From Polluticoccus soli (GTDB taxonomy: Bacteria; Bacteroidota; Bacteroidia; Chitinophagales; Chitinophagaceae): DNA of 64,000 bases. A program made the position numbers and the translations under genes. Shown piece after piece: positions 39,918 to 48,854 of this stretch (the first letter of the stretch is position 1; each line of letters begins with the position of its first letter). A model generated the notes under the pieces. It was not told the origin of the DNA and did not search any database. It worked only from the letters and a program-made list of their open reading frames with translations. The stretch covers positions 248,001 to 312,000 of the forward strand of contig NZ_JARJHT010000003.1 in NCBI RefSeq assembly GCF_029269745.1, given 5' to 3'.

Positions 39918-41825
39918 ATGAAAAGAGCATTACAACTATTGATCCCTATAGTGCTGCAGGCAGGCCTTTGCAATGCACAGGCATTCGACTGGGCAAAACA
40001 AATTGGCGGTACAGGCGCCGGCGAGGTAGCTGCTATCACTACCGATGCAAAGGGCAACATACTGGCCGTGGGCAACTTCCAGGGCACGGCAGATATGGAT
40101 CCCGGCCCCGGCGTGACCAACCTGGTGTCGGCCGGAGACCGTGATGCGTTTATTATAAAACTGGATGCGAATGGTAACCTGCTGTGGGCAAGGCAACTCG
40201 GCAGCACCGGCCGCGACCGTGCGCTCAAAGTAAAAACCGACACAGCCGGCAATGTAGTCGTGATCGGTTCATTCATTGGTTCGGTCGATCTGGATCCAGG
40301 TCCGGGTTCAAGTATATACATATCGGGCTTGAGTGGTACTATCGAAGACGTGTTTGTACTTAAATTAGATGCAGCTGGCAATACCATCTGGCACGGGATC
40401 AGGCAGGTGACCAATAGTGGAAGCCAGGTGCACGACGCCGACCTGAAGCTGGATGCAGCCGGCGACATATACGCGTGTCACTCCTGGGGCGATGCTACTG
40501 CAACCGACCGGGTCATTATAGAAAAAGCACCGGGCAACACCGGCTTTACATCGTGGAGCACTATGATAAACGCAGGCAGTTCGAGTGGCGATGCGATGAT
40601 GAACGCAAACCTGGCGGTGGATACCGGCGGCAACATATTTGTAGCCGGCGAGTTTAGCGGGCAAGCAAAATTCGACCAGGGCGGCTCCACCTATTTACAA
40701 GGACAATTTGGCACGGCCTATGTTATGAAGCTGGATAACGGGGGTGGTTTTAAGTGGGTACAACTGTTCGGGTCACCCACTGCCGGCATTTCCAGGGCGT
40801 ATGATATAACTACTGATGCTGCGGGCGATATCCTGGTAGCAGGCAGGTTTCTCGATGAGATCGATTTCGATCCGGGCCTCGGTGTGCACCTCGAGAACTC
40901 AAACTCTATTAGCAAATGCTACATTCTGAAGCTTACAAATGCCGGCAACTTTAGCTGGGTTCGTCACTGGGGCGAGACGGTGGCCATCAACAATGCGTTT
41001 GGTATAGCCACAGATGCTGCCGGAGCAGTTTATGCTACAGGCTATTTCAGAGACAGCTGCACGTTTGGCTCGGCACCTAATGCAGTCAGTTTTAAAACAG
41101 ACATCAACACTAAATACGAAGCCTATGTTACGAAGTTTAACAACAGCGGAAACTTTGAATGGGCGCAGCATATGGGCGGCGGCCTTGGCGACACTGCTAT
41201 AGGCAATGCGATAACTGTTACCGGCATGGGTGCAGTGTACGCAGCAGGAAGGTTCGTGAGTACGGCCAACTTTAATGTGGGTGGTGCAACGGCATTCAAC
41301 CTGGCGTCGGCAGGTGCAAGCGATGGCTTTATATATAAAGTAGCAGGCTGCCCTGCGGTGGATAAGAGTGTATTGTCGAATGGTTTTACACTTATGGCCA
41401 ACGCTACAGGCGCCAGCTATCAATGGATCAATTGCAGCACGAAGGCAGCCATTGCCGGTGCTACGGCTAAAACATTTACTCCCGCAGTAACAGGCAGCTA
41501 TGCGGTAGTGGTGATGCAAGGTGGCTGTGGCGATACTTCCGCGTGCAGTTCTGTATATGGCTCCGGCATTGCAGGAGTGCAACTCGCAGCGGCAACTATT
41601 TATCCTAACCCTACAAGCGGCGCAGTTTCTATAGAGCTGAATAAACAATACAGCAATGTGGAAGTGGTGATCACCTCAGCTATGGGTATGGTGGTATCGA
41701 AGACCGCATTCCAAAACACGCAAGCAGTAAGTGCTGACCTCGCCGCTGCCGACGGTGTTTATTTCATAAGCGTGGTGGCTGATGGTACTATTGTAGCGAG
41801 AGAGCGTGTGGTGAAGTTGAAGTAG
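39918..41825 (+). CDS. SBBP-like beta-propeller protein with T9SS sorting domain
   Basis: The 635-residue protein starts at MKRALQLLIPIVLQAGLCNA (signal peptide). The body has repeats of the form ITTDAKGNILAVGNFQGTAD / MDPGPGVTNLVSAGDRDAFI / IKLDANGNLLWARQLGSTGR, that is DxxGNxxxxGxFxGxxDxDPGxGxxxxxxxxxDxFxxKLxxxGNxxW, the SBBP/beta-propeller pattern. A Cys-bearing Ig-like module (ANATGASYQWINCSTKAAIA, VMQGGCGDTSACS) precedes the sorting domain (ATIYPNPTSGAVSIELNKQY, SAMGMVVSKTAFQNT, GVYFISVVADGTIV). It is a clear paralogue of the 55777 gene. Role on the surface unknown; adhesion is plausible. Confidence 0.92.
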   Translation: MKRALQLLIPIVLQAGLCNAQAFDWAKQIGGTGAGEVAAITTDAKGNILAVGNFQGTADMDPGPGVTNLVSAGDRDAFIIKLDANGNLLWARQLGSTGRDRALKVKTDTAGNVVVIGSFIGSVDLDPGPGSSIYISGLSGTIEDVFVLKLDAAGNTIWHGIRQVTNSGSQVHDADLKLDAAGDIYACHSWGDATATDRVIIEKAPGNTGFTSWSTMINAGSSSGDAMMNANLAVDTGGNIFVAGEFSGQAKFDQGGSTYLQGQFGTAYVMKLDNGGGFKWVQLFGSPTAGISRAYDITTDAAGDILVAGRFLDEIDFDPGLGVHLENSNSISKCYILKLTNAGNFSWVRHWGETVAINNAFGIATDAAGAVYATGYFRDSCTFGSAPNAVSFKTDINTKYEAYVTKFNNSGNFEWAQHMGGGLGDTAIGNAITVTGMGAVYAAGRFVSTANFNVGGATAFNLASAGASDGFIYKVAGCPAVDKSVLSNGFTLMANATGASYQWINCSTKAAIAGATAKTFTPAVTGSYAVVVMQGGCGDTSACSSVYGSGIAGVQLAAATIYPNPTSGAVSIELNKQYSNVEVVITSAMGMVVSKTAFQNTQAVSADLAAADGVYFISVVADGTIVARERVVKLK

Positions 41826-41843
41826 TCGTGTTTATATTATTCG

Positions 41844-41867
41844 TCCGGGCACTCGTAGGTGCCCGGA
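41844..41867 (+). terminator. Intrinsic terminator
   Basis: The stem TCCGGGCAC / GTGCCCGGA with a 6-nt loop is followed by eight T. It ends the preceding T9SS gene. Confidence 0.9.
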
Positions 41868-41894
41868 TTTTTTTTGCCAACACTGGCGCGGGTC

Positions 41895-43136
41895 TTACTT
41901 CACCACACTAAACTGCCTGCTATAAGTTTCTCTGCCGGTATACAGGTGCAGTGTGTATATGCCTGCAGGTATATTGGCCAGCGAGAGTTGCTTGTTATAC
42001 CGCACCTGTCCCTCTTCCTGCCATTGCAGTAGCTGCCGGCCCGACATATCGTACACGGCTACAGTAAATGGTTGTGCTGCCGTAAAGCTGGCCTGGAGAT
42101 TTATATAGTCACCGGCCGGCACTGGGTACAATTCAATTCCAGCAACCTGCTTTACCTCGTTTATACCTACAGGAAAGAGATCGTAGTAAAAGCGCTGCGT
42201 GATGGAGGTGGTATCGAGCACACCAGCCTGGAAGCGCTGCCTGCTGGTGCACTGGCTGTAGCTGTTATACGTCAGCGAATCGGTGCGCACAATACCAAGG
42301 TTGCCGCTTACATCTTTGTAAGACACCGTTATGCTGGTTACGGCGCCAGCTGCATTGTAGCTGTAGTTGTGCCACGAGCTGAGATAATATTTGTTCAGCG
42401 TGGCATCCCATGTCAGGGCGCTGTCAAGGTACAACTGTCCCTTTGCGTTGTACAGGTAGCGCGTTATGTACGTGACTTTACCGTTATTGATAAGCGAGTC
42501 TGAGAGGATCCTGTTATTTACATCGCGCACCACCCTCTTGCGGTAGGCCTCCACGTTGGCGCTACCGTTCCAGGGTTTATATATCCAGGTACTGTCGTTG
42601 CCGGGGCCGTATACAAACCCGGCAACTGTTGGTGGCTTCCACGCCATGCCCGCAGCAGGTTTCCAATAGTCGGTCTGCGATTCCAGTTTGCCGCCCTGGT
42701 AGGTGTACACCGACTTCTTCATCGTATCGGTAGTTACCTCGGCCATAAAGGTGGGCTGCATTGCCGAATTATAATCGTAGTAGGTGCTAGTAATAGATCT
42801 GATAGCTATCGGGACGGTCGTCCTTACACGCTTCTGCAGCAAACCGTCACCGTTGTAGTAGCACTTATAACCGTAGTAAGCGGTCACCATCCCGGTAGGA
42901 GATATCTTGTACACAGTGGTGGTGTCATCGTTGTACACACCGTTGTAAGGGTAGCCGGTAGATTGCAGCGGCAGCGCTACCGCATTTTTGCCAGCTGCAA
43001 AACCGAGCACTGCAGAGTCCCTGCCAGCATTTGCCTGTTCAGACCCTGATACCTGGTAGCGCATCAGCGGCACCGACTGCGCCCGCAGGCCACTGGCCGA
43101 CAATAACAATAAGCCAAAGAGTATAAAGGATCTCAT
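41895..43136 (-). CDS. Secreted YD-like protein with T9SS sorting domain
   Basis: The 413-residue product starts MRSFILFGLLLLSASGLRAQ, with a signal peptide. The upstream 46 codons do not fit a signal. Its strands (TAYYGYKCYYNGDGLLQKRV, YVYQGGKLES-like YTYQGGKLESQTDYW, YLYNAKGQLYLDS, YSYNAAGAVTSITVSY) follow the YD style, and the end (GIELYPVPAGDYINLQASFT, VYDMSGRQLLQWQEEGQV, GIYTLHLYTGRETYSRQFSV) is a type A sorting domain. It resembles the 12117 and 22211 genes in architecture, but less closely. The gene ends close to a plus-strand T9SS gene in a convergent arrangement. Confidence 0.88.
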   Translation of the reverse strand: MRSFILFGLLLLSASGLRAQSVPLMRYQVSGSEQANAGRDSAVLGFAAGKNAVALPLQSTGYPYNGVYNDDTTTVYKISPTGMVTAYYGYKCYYNGDGLLQKRVRTTVPIAIRSITSTYYDYNSAMQPTFMAEVTTDTMKKSVYTYQGGKLESQTDYWKPAAGMAWKPPTVAGFVYGPGNDSTWIYKPWNGSANVEAYRKRVVRDVNNRILSDSLINNGKVTYITRYLYNAKGQLYLDSALTWDATLNKYYLSSWHNYSYNAAGAVTSITVSYKDVSGNLGIVRTDSLTYNSYSQCTSRQRFQAGVLDTTSITQRFYYDLFPVGINEVKQVAGIELYPVPAGDYINLQASFTAAQPFTVAVYDMSGRQLLQWQEEGQVRYNKQLSLANIPAGIYTLHLYTGRETYSRQFSVVK

Positions 43137-43215
43137 AGGTTTGGTATAGATACAGAACAAGGCAAATGCTGTGCCAAACATGAAGGATCCTGCCATTGGA
43201 CTACCCAGCACACGA

Positions 43216-43494
43216 TCAGTCTGCCTTATTACAAACCATCCTGCGGTCGGTGTATGAAACGAAACTGTCTTCAATTGTTCTGGAGAAGTTCGAGGTCATG
43301 TCTTTCTCAAACTCGTGGATAGCAGATTCGGTCATGTCGCACACAAGCGTGTCGTAGTTTATGGTTTGGACAAGCACTACACCACCGCTCCCCGATAGGC
43401 TGTCTTTCGTGTCGACATTGCACGTCCAGCAATATTTCTTCTGGCAGCCGGTAGCGGCGATAGCCAGCAACGCAAATATCCACAGGTGTTTCAT
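43216..43494 (-). CDS. Cys-containing lipoprotein, 92 aa
   Basis: A signal MKHLWIFALLAIAATGCQKK with lipobox ATGC precedes YCWTCNVDTKDSLSGSGG, two strands (VVLVQTINYDTLVCDMTES) and a helix (IHEFEKDMTSNFSRTIED). The Y-C-W-T-C start and the two further Cys echo the YTCxC lipoproteins at 2321, 2605 and 48855, though it is longer. Function unknown. Confidence 0.75.
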   Translation of the reverse strand: MKHLWIFALLAIAATGCQKKYCWTCNVDTKDSLSGSGGVVLVQTINYDTLVCDMTESAIHEFEKDMTSNFSRTIEDSFVSYTDRRMVCNKAD

Positions 43495-43611
43495 AGAAAC
43501 CGAAGATACGTTTTCCTATCCTTGGCTAAACGCCGAACGAGGCTACTGCTCTTTAAAAATATCCTTATCCCATCCCCGGACATCGTAGTACCTGGGCTCA
43601 ACAAGCATTAA

Positions 43612-44121
43612 TTAATCTTCCTCCTCATTATCTACATGAATTTCAACCCGCTTTAATGAGGTAGCACTCTCGCCATAATAGAAAGAAACATTGTAGACTT
43701 CGACATTGGCATCAATACCAGTGTCTCCCTGCTCTGTTATCTGCACCCCGGGTATACTCGCGATCATATTCCTGTCTGTATTAGCCGTTATGCTCACCTC
43801 GTTTATGAACAGCGTGCCGGCAAAGACCGTCTCGCCTGTTGAGTCGGGCTCAGGTTTCATGATTATCGTCTTGAGTGTTGGGGAAGCAGTTGAAGAAAAA
43901 TATACCTGTAGTCTTCCTGAACCGTAGCTCAAACGACTATTTCCCTCTTCAGTTCTGTCTTCTCTCTCGGGCTTTCCCAGCAACTTTACCAGGTTGGCGT
44001 ATGTAGACGCGCTGGTAACTTTTGAGCCATTGATCGTCAGACTCTCTTTGGCTATTACGATCTCCTGGGAGAAAGCCGGCATCGACCAGAGGAAAGCAAG
44101 AGCGATTAACAGTCTTTTCAT
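43612..44121 (-). CDS. Secreted protein, 169 aa, DUF-type
   Basis: The start MKRLLIALAFLWSMPAFSQE gives a signal peptide and was preferred over an upstream Met followed by 51 non-signal codons. The mature part has ESLTINGSKVTSASTYANLV, KLLGKPEREDRTEEGN (a fold seen in proteins with a 'DLxxLLGxP' element), YGSGRLQVYFSSTASPTLKT and FINEVSITANTDRNMIA. It resembles periplasmic proteins of unknown function. Family name not certain. Confidence 0.65.
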   Translation of the reverse strand: MKRLLIALAFLWSMPAFSQEIVIAKESLTINGSKVTSASTYANLVKLLGKPEREDRTEEGNSRLSYGSGRLQVYFSSTASPTLKTIIMKPEPDSTGETVFAGTLFINEVSITANTDRNMIASIPGVQITEQGDTGIDANVEVYNVSFYYGESATSLKRVEIHVDNEEED

Positions 44122-44287
44122 AAATAGTGTTTTAAAAATCAGCCTGCTACCTTCTATATAATAAACATATGCCAGCGCAGCCGCTGGCCTTAGTGTTCCA
44201 ATAAAAAATGACGCCGGGCGCAGCCAGAGACGATGCCAGGCACCGGCTAGGTCAAGACATACCTGTAAAACCATCAGGGCTTTATAT

Positions 44288-44296
44288 TATCTTTAC
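44288..44296 (+). promoter_or_regulatory. TATCTTTAC -7 box before the 44316 lipoprotein gene
   Basis: TATCTTTAC lies 19 nt before the ATG. The same 9-mer precedes genes at 38511 and 58949, and TATCTTTAA precedes the one at 57787, at short and similar distances. Confidence 0.5.
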
Positions 44297-44315
44297 CGGC
44301 AAACTATCAAACATT

Positions 44316-45056
44316 ATGAAGCTCCAAGCCCTCATTCTAGCAAGCTGCGCTACGCTGCTCTTTTCGTGCAAACGCGAAAACACGGCCACCGTTGTTCCGG
44401 TCGATCCAAACCCGATGCAATACGCCATCAACGGTATCAGTGATAAAACCATCAGGTGGACGGACAGCATTGTCATGCCACTCTCGGTAGTTTACGGCAG
44501 CGGCAACCAGGAAAGACTAACACTTTCGGCTATCGAACTTCCAGCAAACATAACGGCCAAATTCGAGCCTGCATCTGGCATTCCTACCTTCTCTACCCTG
44601 CTTACGCTACGCAGCACTAACCTGACTGCCGGCAAGCACACCATCAAAATAAAAGCCACCACTGACAAAGACAGCGTTAAGACCTTTGCCCTTGTGCTGA
44701 CCTCGAAAGGCCTGGAAGCCTGCTATGGCGAGCGCCCCGGCGAGTATACCGACCAAATGTACAGGAACAACATGCCCTATTTCTACACAGACAATACCGT
44801 GGTTGCCGGACCTGGTACCAACCAGATAACCATACAGCAGGTGCAGACCAGCCTAGCCGGGCCAATAGACATACAAGTGATCGTGAATTGCAGCAACTAT
44901 ACACTTACCGTGGTTGAAAAAGCTATAGACGGACTTACCGGCTACACAGTAAGAGGCTCTGGTAAATTTACAGACAATACACTCACTGTCGACTTCGCTT
45001 TGTGGAATGGCTCAACACAAGCAGAGAGCTATACACTTAATATGGTGAAGAAGTAA
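44316..45056 (+). CDS. Lipoprotein, 246 aa
   Basis: The start MKLQALILASCATLLFSCKR has lipobox LFSC. The mature chain opens ENTATVVPVDPNPMQYAING and has a strand-rich C-terminal domain (ITIQQVQTSLAGPIDIQVIV, YTVRGSGKFTDNTLTVDFAL, QAESYTLNMVKK) that resembles an antiparallel Ig-like fold. Family unknown. Start chosen to keep the lipobox and because the -7 box lies 19 nt upstream. Confidence 0.75.
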   Translation: MKLQALILASCATLLFSCKRENTATVVPVDPNPMQYAINGISDKTIRWTDSIVMPLSVVYGSGNQERLTLSAIELPANITAKFEPASGIPTFSTLLTLRSTNLTAGKHTIKIKATTDKDSVKTFALVLTSKGLEACYGERPGEYTDQMYRNNMPYFYTDNTVVAGPGTNQITIQQVQTSLAGPIDIQVIVNCSNYTLTVVEKAIDGLTGYTVRGSGKFTDNTLTVDFALWNGSTQAESYTLNMVKK

Positions 45057-45077
45057 CTCTTATAAGAAAGTTTAACG

Positions 45078-45105
45078 GCGCGAGTGTTCCATTGGGCACT
45101 CGCGC
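45078..45105 (+). terminator. Intrinsic terminator
   Basis: The stem GCGCGAGTG / CACTCGCGC is followed by eight T. The stem resembles the 32-bp repeats at 36047 and 36483 (GCGCGAGTGTTCCA...). Confidence 0.88.
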
Positions 45106-45213
45106 TTTTTTTTACCAGGCCATCCTCCATTGCCTGTATTTACTAAGCCAACCCAACCATTTCAAATTATCCTTTTGTCTTATCTGATATTAACTCACCA
45201 TTAATATCGCTCT

Positions 45214-46173
45214 ATGAAAAAACTGTTACTCCTTTTTGCCCTTGGCGTATACGCAGTCGCCGCTACTGCGCAAAATCTTTTACCTAATCCGGGATTCGAT
45301 CAAAAGACGGCCTGCCCCACCGGCACAGGCCAGATGTCCAAAGTCGTCAACTGGAATAGTTACACACTCGCCAGTCCCGACTTCTATAACAGCTGCGATG
45401 CTACCCCAATGGGTTTTGGCGTTCCCACCAACATATGGGGAGTGCAATCGCAGCAAACCTCTGCACCCGAAGAGGCATACATCGGTGTGTTTACGCAGTT
45501 CCCCGGGCAAAACCCAAATTATAAAGAGTACATCCATGCCCGCATACCGGCGCTGCAGGTGGGGCAGCTGTATGAAATGTCTATAAACGTGTCGCTGGCC
45601 GATGATAGCAGGGTTGCTACCGATGGCTTTGGTGTTCACTTTTTTGTCGCTGGCGATAGCTTCCGCAATAATTCGAATCCCATCTACACCCCCAAAGTCT
45701 CGTACGACAGTTACGGGGTCATTACCAATCACACGGGATGGACCAAACTCACCAAGACGTTTATCGCCGACTCTGCTTACACACACGTTGTGATAGGCTG
45801 CTTTAAAAACGACACATTGCTGAATAAGGTGGTCATCACTCCGGGCTCTGACGATCTGGCTTATTATTTCATAGACGATGTAGAACTGAAGCTGATACCC
45901 GCCGGCATTGCAGACGCTGACATGCTGATGGATGGAGTTAAACTATACCCCAACCCCAGCACCGGGCTGCTGAACATAACACTACCGAAGGCGATGAGGG
46001 GAGAAGCGCAACTGGCTGTTTACAGCATGGTGGGACAAAAATTGTTTGAAACAACGATCACACCACAAAGCAGTTCGGTACAATTACCCTCCACCATAAA
46101 CAACGGCACCTACCTGGTGCATATCAACACCGAAGCAGGCGCGAAGACGATACCACTTACGCTGCAGCGGTAA
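45214..46173 (+). CDS. Secreted protein with T9SS sorting domain, 319 aa
   Basis: A signal MKKLLLLFALGVYAVAATAQ is followed by LLPNPGFDQKTACPTGTG, which marks proteins with an N-terminal carbohydrate-binding-module-like domain (NLLPNPGFE...), then GWTKLTKTFIADSAYTHVVI, YYFIDDVELKLIPAG. The end, VKLYPNPSTGLLNITLPKAM, VYSMVGQKLFETTIT and GTYLVHINTEAGAKTIPL, is a sorting domain. The first half is a jelly-roll-like sandwich (VQSQQTSAPEEAYIGVFTQF). A polysaccharide ligand is possible but not shown. Confidence 0.88.
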   Translation: MKKLLLLFALGVYAVAATAQNLLPNPGFDQKTACPTGTGQMSKVVNWNSYTLASPDFYNSCDATPMGFGVPTNIWGVQSQQTSAPEEAYIGVFTQFPGQNPNYKEYIHARIPALQVGQLYEMSINVSLADDSRVATDGFGVHFFVAGDSFRNNSNPIYTPKVSYDSYGVITNHTGWTKLTKTFIADSAYTHVVIGCFKNDTLLNKVVITPGSDDLAYYFIDDVELKLIPAGIADADMLMDGVKLYPNPSTGLLNITLPKAMRGEAQLAVYSMVGQKLFETTITPQSSSVQLPSTINNGTYLVHINTEAGAKTIPLTLQR

Positions 46174-46201
46174 TAACCACCTAACAGATAATAGAAAAAA
46201 G

Positions 46202-46224
46202 CAGGTCGCCAGAATGGCGACCTG
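46202..46224 (+). terminator. Intrinsic terminator
   Basis: The stem CAGGTCGCC / GGCGACCTG with a 5-nt loop is followed by TTTT. It ends the T9SS gene. Confidence 0.85.
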
Positions 46225-46271
46225 TTTTACCTTTAACCAAAGTGCGGACTAAATAATATCTTAGTAGGTCA

Positions 46272-46472
46272 ATGAACTTCGAACTGGTATTTGTGCTATG
46301 GATCGTGTTTGTGCTGGCAACAGGTGTGAGCGGTATTGTGTGGCTGGTGAAGGGGCTGCGGCATAACAGCAATAAACACTTTTGGCTCGGGCTGTTTTCA
46401 CTCATCATCACTTTCACGCTGGTGTGGTTTGCAGTGTATGTCGTATCGCACATAGGCAAGATAGGTGGATAA
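46272..46472 (+). CDS. Small two-helix membrane protein, 66 aa (paralogue A)
   Basis: MNFELVFVLWIVFVLATGVS is followed by GIVWLVKGLRHNSNKHFWLG and LFSLIITFTLVWFAVYVVSH, giving two membrane segments with a central basic loop (KGLRHNSNKHFW). The same layout and the identical loop RHNSNKHFW occur in the gene at 47981, with which it shares the ends FELVFVLW and KIGG. Function unknown. Confidence 0.78.
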   Translation: MNFELVFVLWIVFVLATGVSGIVWLVKGLRHNSNKHFWLGLFSLIITFTLVWFAVYVVSHIGKIGG

Positions 46473-46496
46473 CACTACACGCAACAACAAAAAGAA

Positions 46497-46528
46497 AAAC
46501 CCCGGAACAGGATGCTGCTCCGGGGTTT
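46497..46528. terminator. Bidirectional terminator
   Basis: The stem AAACCCCGGA / TCCGGGGTTT with a 12-nt loop lies between convergent genes (46272-46472 and 46550-47293). Confidence 0.85.
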
Positions 46529-46549
46529 CATATTTAATAATGTAGTGGG

Positions 46550-47293
46550 TTAGTTACCCAGTGTACCACAGTGCGCAGTCCAGCTGCCTTTACTATACGG
46601 CGTAGCCAGTGAACCAGTGATATTGCCTTGCAGCATCAGCTTATCGCCATCCTTACTTACGGTATAAGTAGGCAGGCCATACTGAGCATCGAAGGTGATG
46701 GTGCTACCGCTGATAGTGCCTTTGTACAGGCCAACCTGGCCTTTGTATTCGCACATCCATACGCGGTTGGCAGCTTCGCCCGGTATGTTGCCTATGGCCA
46801 GGTCGGTCTCATCGCCCGATGCGCCCAGCTCTCTTACCCAGATACCCGTGTACGGGCTGCCGCCACCGGTGCTGCCGGTTAGTGTTACAGCAACAGGTTT
46901 CCGGTTTATGGTCATAGTAGGAGTAACATTGTCAATATCTACCTGGATGTCGTTAGAATTATTTTTGGTAGCAGTGAAGATCGCACGGTCTACAGTACCT
47001 GAATATGAATAGATCTCATCGGGGTATTCACCAATAAATATCGACGCCTTCTTGATATTAAAGGTAAATGGAACGTTGTCAGTCAGAGTAATTTCTTTGT
47101 TGGTCATCAGATCTACATTGACTTTTGTACCGGCAATGGTAAAATCTGTAACTGACACGCCAAAGTGCTCGGGCTCGTTCTCTTCCTCCTGCCACAGTCT
47201 GACTTTTGCTGTGTTACTGGTTGTTTCGTCTTTGCTACAGCTGGCAGCGAAAATAATGGGCAATGCGGCAATGAATAGAAGTAGTTTCTTCAT
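46550..47293 (-). CDS. Lipoprotein, 247 aa
   Basis: The start MKKLLLFIAALPIIFAASCS has lipobox AASC. The mature part includes a beta-rich N-terminal half (VRLWQEEENEPEHFGVSVTD, FNIKKASIFIGEYPDEIYSY, RKPVAVTLTGSTGGG) and a lipocalin-like C-terminal half (VGLYKGTISGSTITFDAQY, YTVSKDGDKLMLQGNITGS) ending SWTAHCGTLGN with one Cys. No named family. Confidence 0.75.
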   Translation of the reverse strand: MKKLLLFIAALPIIFAASCSKDETTSNTAKVRLWQEEENEPEHFGVSVTDFTIAGTKVNVDLMTNKEITLTDNVPFTFNIKKASIFIGEYPDEIYSYSGTVDRAIFTATKNNSNDIQVDIDNVTPTMTINRKPVAVTLTGSTGGGSPYTGIWVRELGASGDETDLAIGNIPGEAANRVWMCEYKGQVGLYKGTISGSTITFDAQYGLPTYTVSKDGDKLMLQGNITGSLATPYSKGSWTAHCGTLGN

Positions 47294-47678
47294 CTTGGTC
47301 GTTTTGTTTTTTTTATAATGGATAATGAATAAACGGCGTTATAAACAAACGACAAGCGCTGTATATGAATTTCAGAATAATGGATTAGTTACTGACAATA
47401 AAAGTACTGCGCCGCCAACCAAACCGCAAGCGTAGATGTACACAATTCAAAAATTACCCAGTTCTGGGTAGTAGACAGCACCCCAGAACCGAAAAACCAT
47501 ACCAGTAAAGGAATTTCCCCCTCAAACTCTCAACATTTTATTGTAGCTTTGCAGTATTAGTGAAAAAGACCTGTGTGAGGCGTTCTATTATTTCCTTCCT
47601 CCCGCGCCCTTTTAGCAATAGCAAATCATCATCGTTAGGTATTGCCTGTGCATGCCCCTCGGTACAAACAAGCATACC
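47294..47678. other. Intergenic region with a TAGCTTTGC promoter box
   Basis: This 385-base gap has no gene. It contains a hairpin (GTTCTGGG / CCCAGAAC, 47461-47489) and a strong -7 box TAGCTTTGC at 47544-47552, which matches TAnnTTTG exactly. That box would start transcription near 47559 and give the RRM gene a leader of about 120 nt. Confidence 0.45.
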
Positions 47679-47957
47679 ATGAAAGTATTAGTAAGTAATC
47701 TGAATATATCCGCCACCGAGCAAGACCTCGAGATCCTGTTTGCTGTCTATGGCGGCCTGCAGTCGGTAAAGATCATCCGCGGCTACGATTCTTACGAGTC
47801 GCGCGGACTGGCCGTATTAGAATTTGAACACCGTACCAGCGGCGAAGCAGCCCTGGCAACGCTCAACAAAACGCAGTACATGGATCAGCGCCTTTCCGTA
47901 AGCGAGATAAGAGCTCCGTTCACTTTCTCAACGCAAACACTGATAACGAGCTACTAA
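47679..47957 (+). CDS. RRM-type RNA-binding protein, 92 aa
   Basis: The start MKVLVSNLNISATEQDLEIL gives a compact RRM. RNP-2 is KVLVSNLN and the RNP-1-like strand is RGLAVLEFEHRTSGEAALAT, where the usual K/R-G-F/Y-G/A-F/Y-V becomes RGLAVLEF. The remainder fits the beta-alpha-beta-beta-alpha-beta fold. Bacteroidota encode several such single-RRM proteins, thought to act in RNA handling. The long leader (about 120 nt) could be autoregulatory, which is inference. Confidence 0.82.
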   Translation: MKVLVSNLNISATEQDLEILFAVYGGLQSVKIIRGYDSYESRGLAVLEFEHRTSGEAALATLNKTQYMDQRLSVSEIRAPFTFSTQTLITSY

Positions 47958-47980
47958 GGATTGGTTACTTTAGTTGCTGT

Positions 47981-48181
47981 ATGAACTATGAACTGGTATT
48001 TGTGCTGTGGTTTGTATTGATGGTGGTAACTGGCGTTATCGGCGCTATACAGATGACTAAAGGCATTCGCCATAACAGCAACAAACATTTCTGGCGCGGG
48101 TTGCTATCGCTCGCAGTTTGCTTTGTACTGCTATATGTTGCCTGGCAATTTGTGAGCGGCTTTAAAAAGATAGGCGGGTAA
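47981..48181 (+). CDS. Small two-helix membrane protein, 66 aa (paralogue B)
   Basis: MNYELVFVLWFVLMVVTGVI, AIQMTKGIRHNSNKHFWRGL and LSLAVCFVLLYVAWQFVSGF: two membrane segments separated by a basic loop (KGIRHNSNKHFW). It is about two-thirds identical to the 46272 gene by eye, and the loop RHNSNKHFW is perfectly kept. It lies between the RRM gene and another small membrane protein, so the three may be cotranscribed. Function unknown. Confidence 0.78.
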   Translation: MNYELVFVLWFVLMVVTGVIGAIQMTKGIRHNSNKHFWRGLLSLAVCFVLLYVAWQFVSGFKKIGG

Positions 48182-48208
48182 TTGAGGCGCTAGGCGTAGC
48201 TTTACTCT

Positions 48209-48376
48209 ATGCAGCCAAACATTCTTATCCTCGCAATAGTTGGTGTTGTAGTTGCAGCACTCATCATCTTCCTCGTCTGGAAAAACAAAAAAGACAGGCG
48301 CGCCTTCAACCCCGACTCGCAAGACGCCGTAGACAACCTGCATATGGACCAGGAAAAAGATGGAGATAAGGTGTGA
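48209..48376 (+). CDS. Single-span membrane protein, 55 aa
   Basis: Reading from ATG gives MQPNILILAIVGVVVAALII, FLVWKNKKDRRAFNPDSQDA and VDNLHMDQEKDGDKV. One membrane segment is followed by a basic then acidic soluble tail, so the tail should face the cytoplasm. It starts 28 bp after the 47981 stop on the same strand. Similar tiny proteins occur next to small membrane genes in Bacteroidota, but I recall no name. Confidence 0.65.
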   Translation: MQPNILILAIVGVVVAALIIFLVWKNKKDRRAFNPDSQDAVDNLHMDQEKDGDKV

Positions 48377-48401
48377 TTGCGACTATCATGCCATCAGAAA
48401 T

Positions 48402-48743
48402 TCAAGCACGCTTTCCGAACCTGCTAACCAACAGCATAACCATGGTCAAAAAAACAAGAAACATGCTGAGATAATTTATTCCAACACGAACTGGAGCCAG
48501 CATAAAACTCAAATAGACAGCAAGCTCAACAAACAGCACCGCAGCTATTCGTTTCGTATTCCGCCAATACTTCAACGCAAATAAGCCCGTTAGAAAAAAC
48601 ACAGTCATTTCAATAGCTGCAGAAGCCGCAAAACGCCTTTGATAAACGGTTTCAAACAATGAATACTTATACAAAAAATACGCGAGCAGCAATATTGTTA
48701 GCACCAGCTTTGTTATTGACAGACTTCGCACAAACTGACCCAT
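48402..48743 (-). CDS. Membrane protein, 113 aa, four segments
   Basis: Four hydrophobic segments are visible: LVLTILLLAYFLYKYSLF, SAAIEMTVFFLTGLFALKYW, RIAAVLFVELAVYLSFML, and YLSMFLVFLTMVMLLVS. Loops are short and basic. I recognise no family. It overlaps no coding gene. Confidence is moderate because it is small. Confidence 0.58.
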   Translation of the reverse strand: MGQFVRSLSITKLVLTILLLAYFLYKYSLFETVYQRRFAASAAIEMTVFFLTGLFALKYWRNTKRIAAVLFVELAVYLSFMLAPVRVGINYLSMFLVFLTMVMLLVSRFGKRA

Positions 48744-48854
48744 AGGTTACCAAAATAACAAAAAGCTCCGAGTAGTCTCCAATCTACCAACCATTCCAGC
48801 CTTGCAACTCCCCTGCCTATCTCCTATCTTGCCGTTCTAATATTTACGACCTAC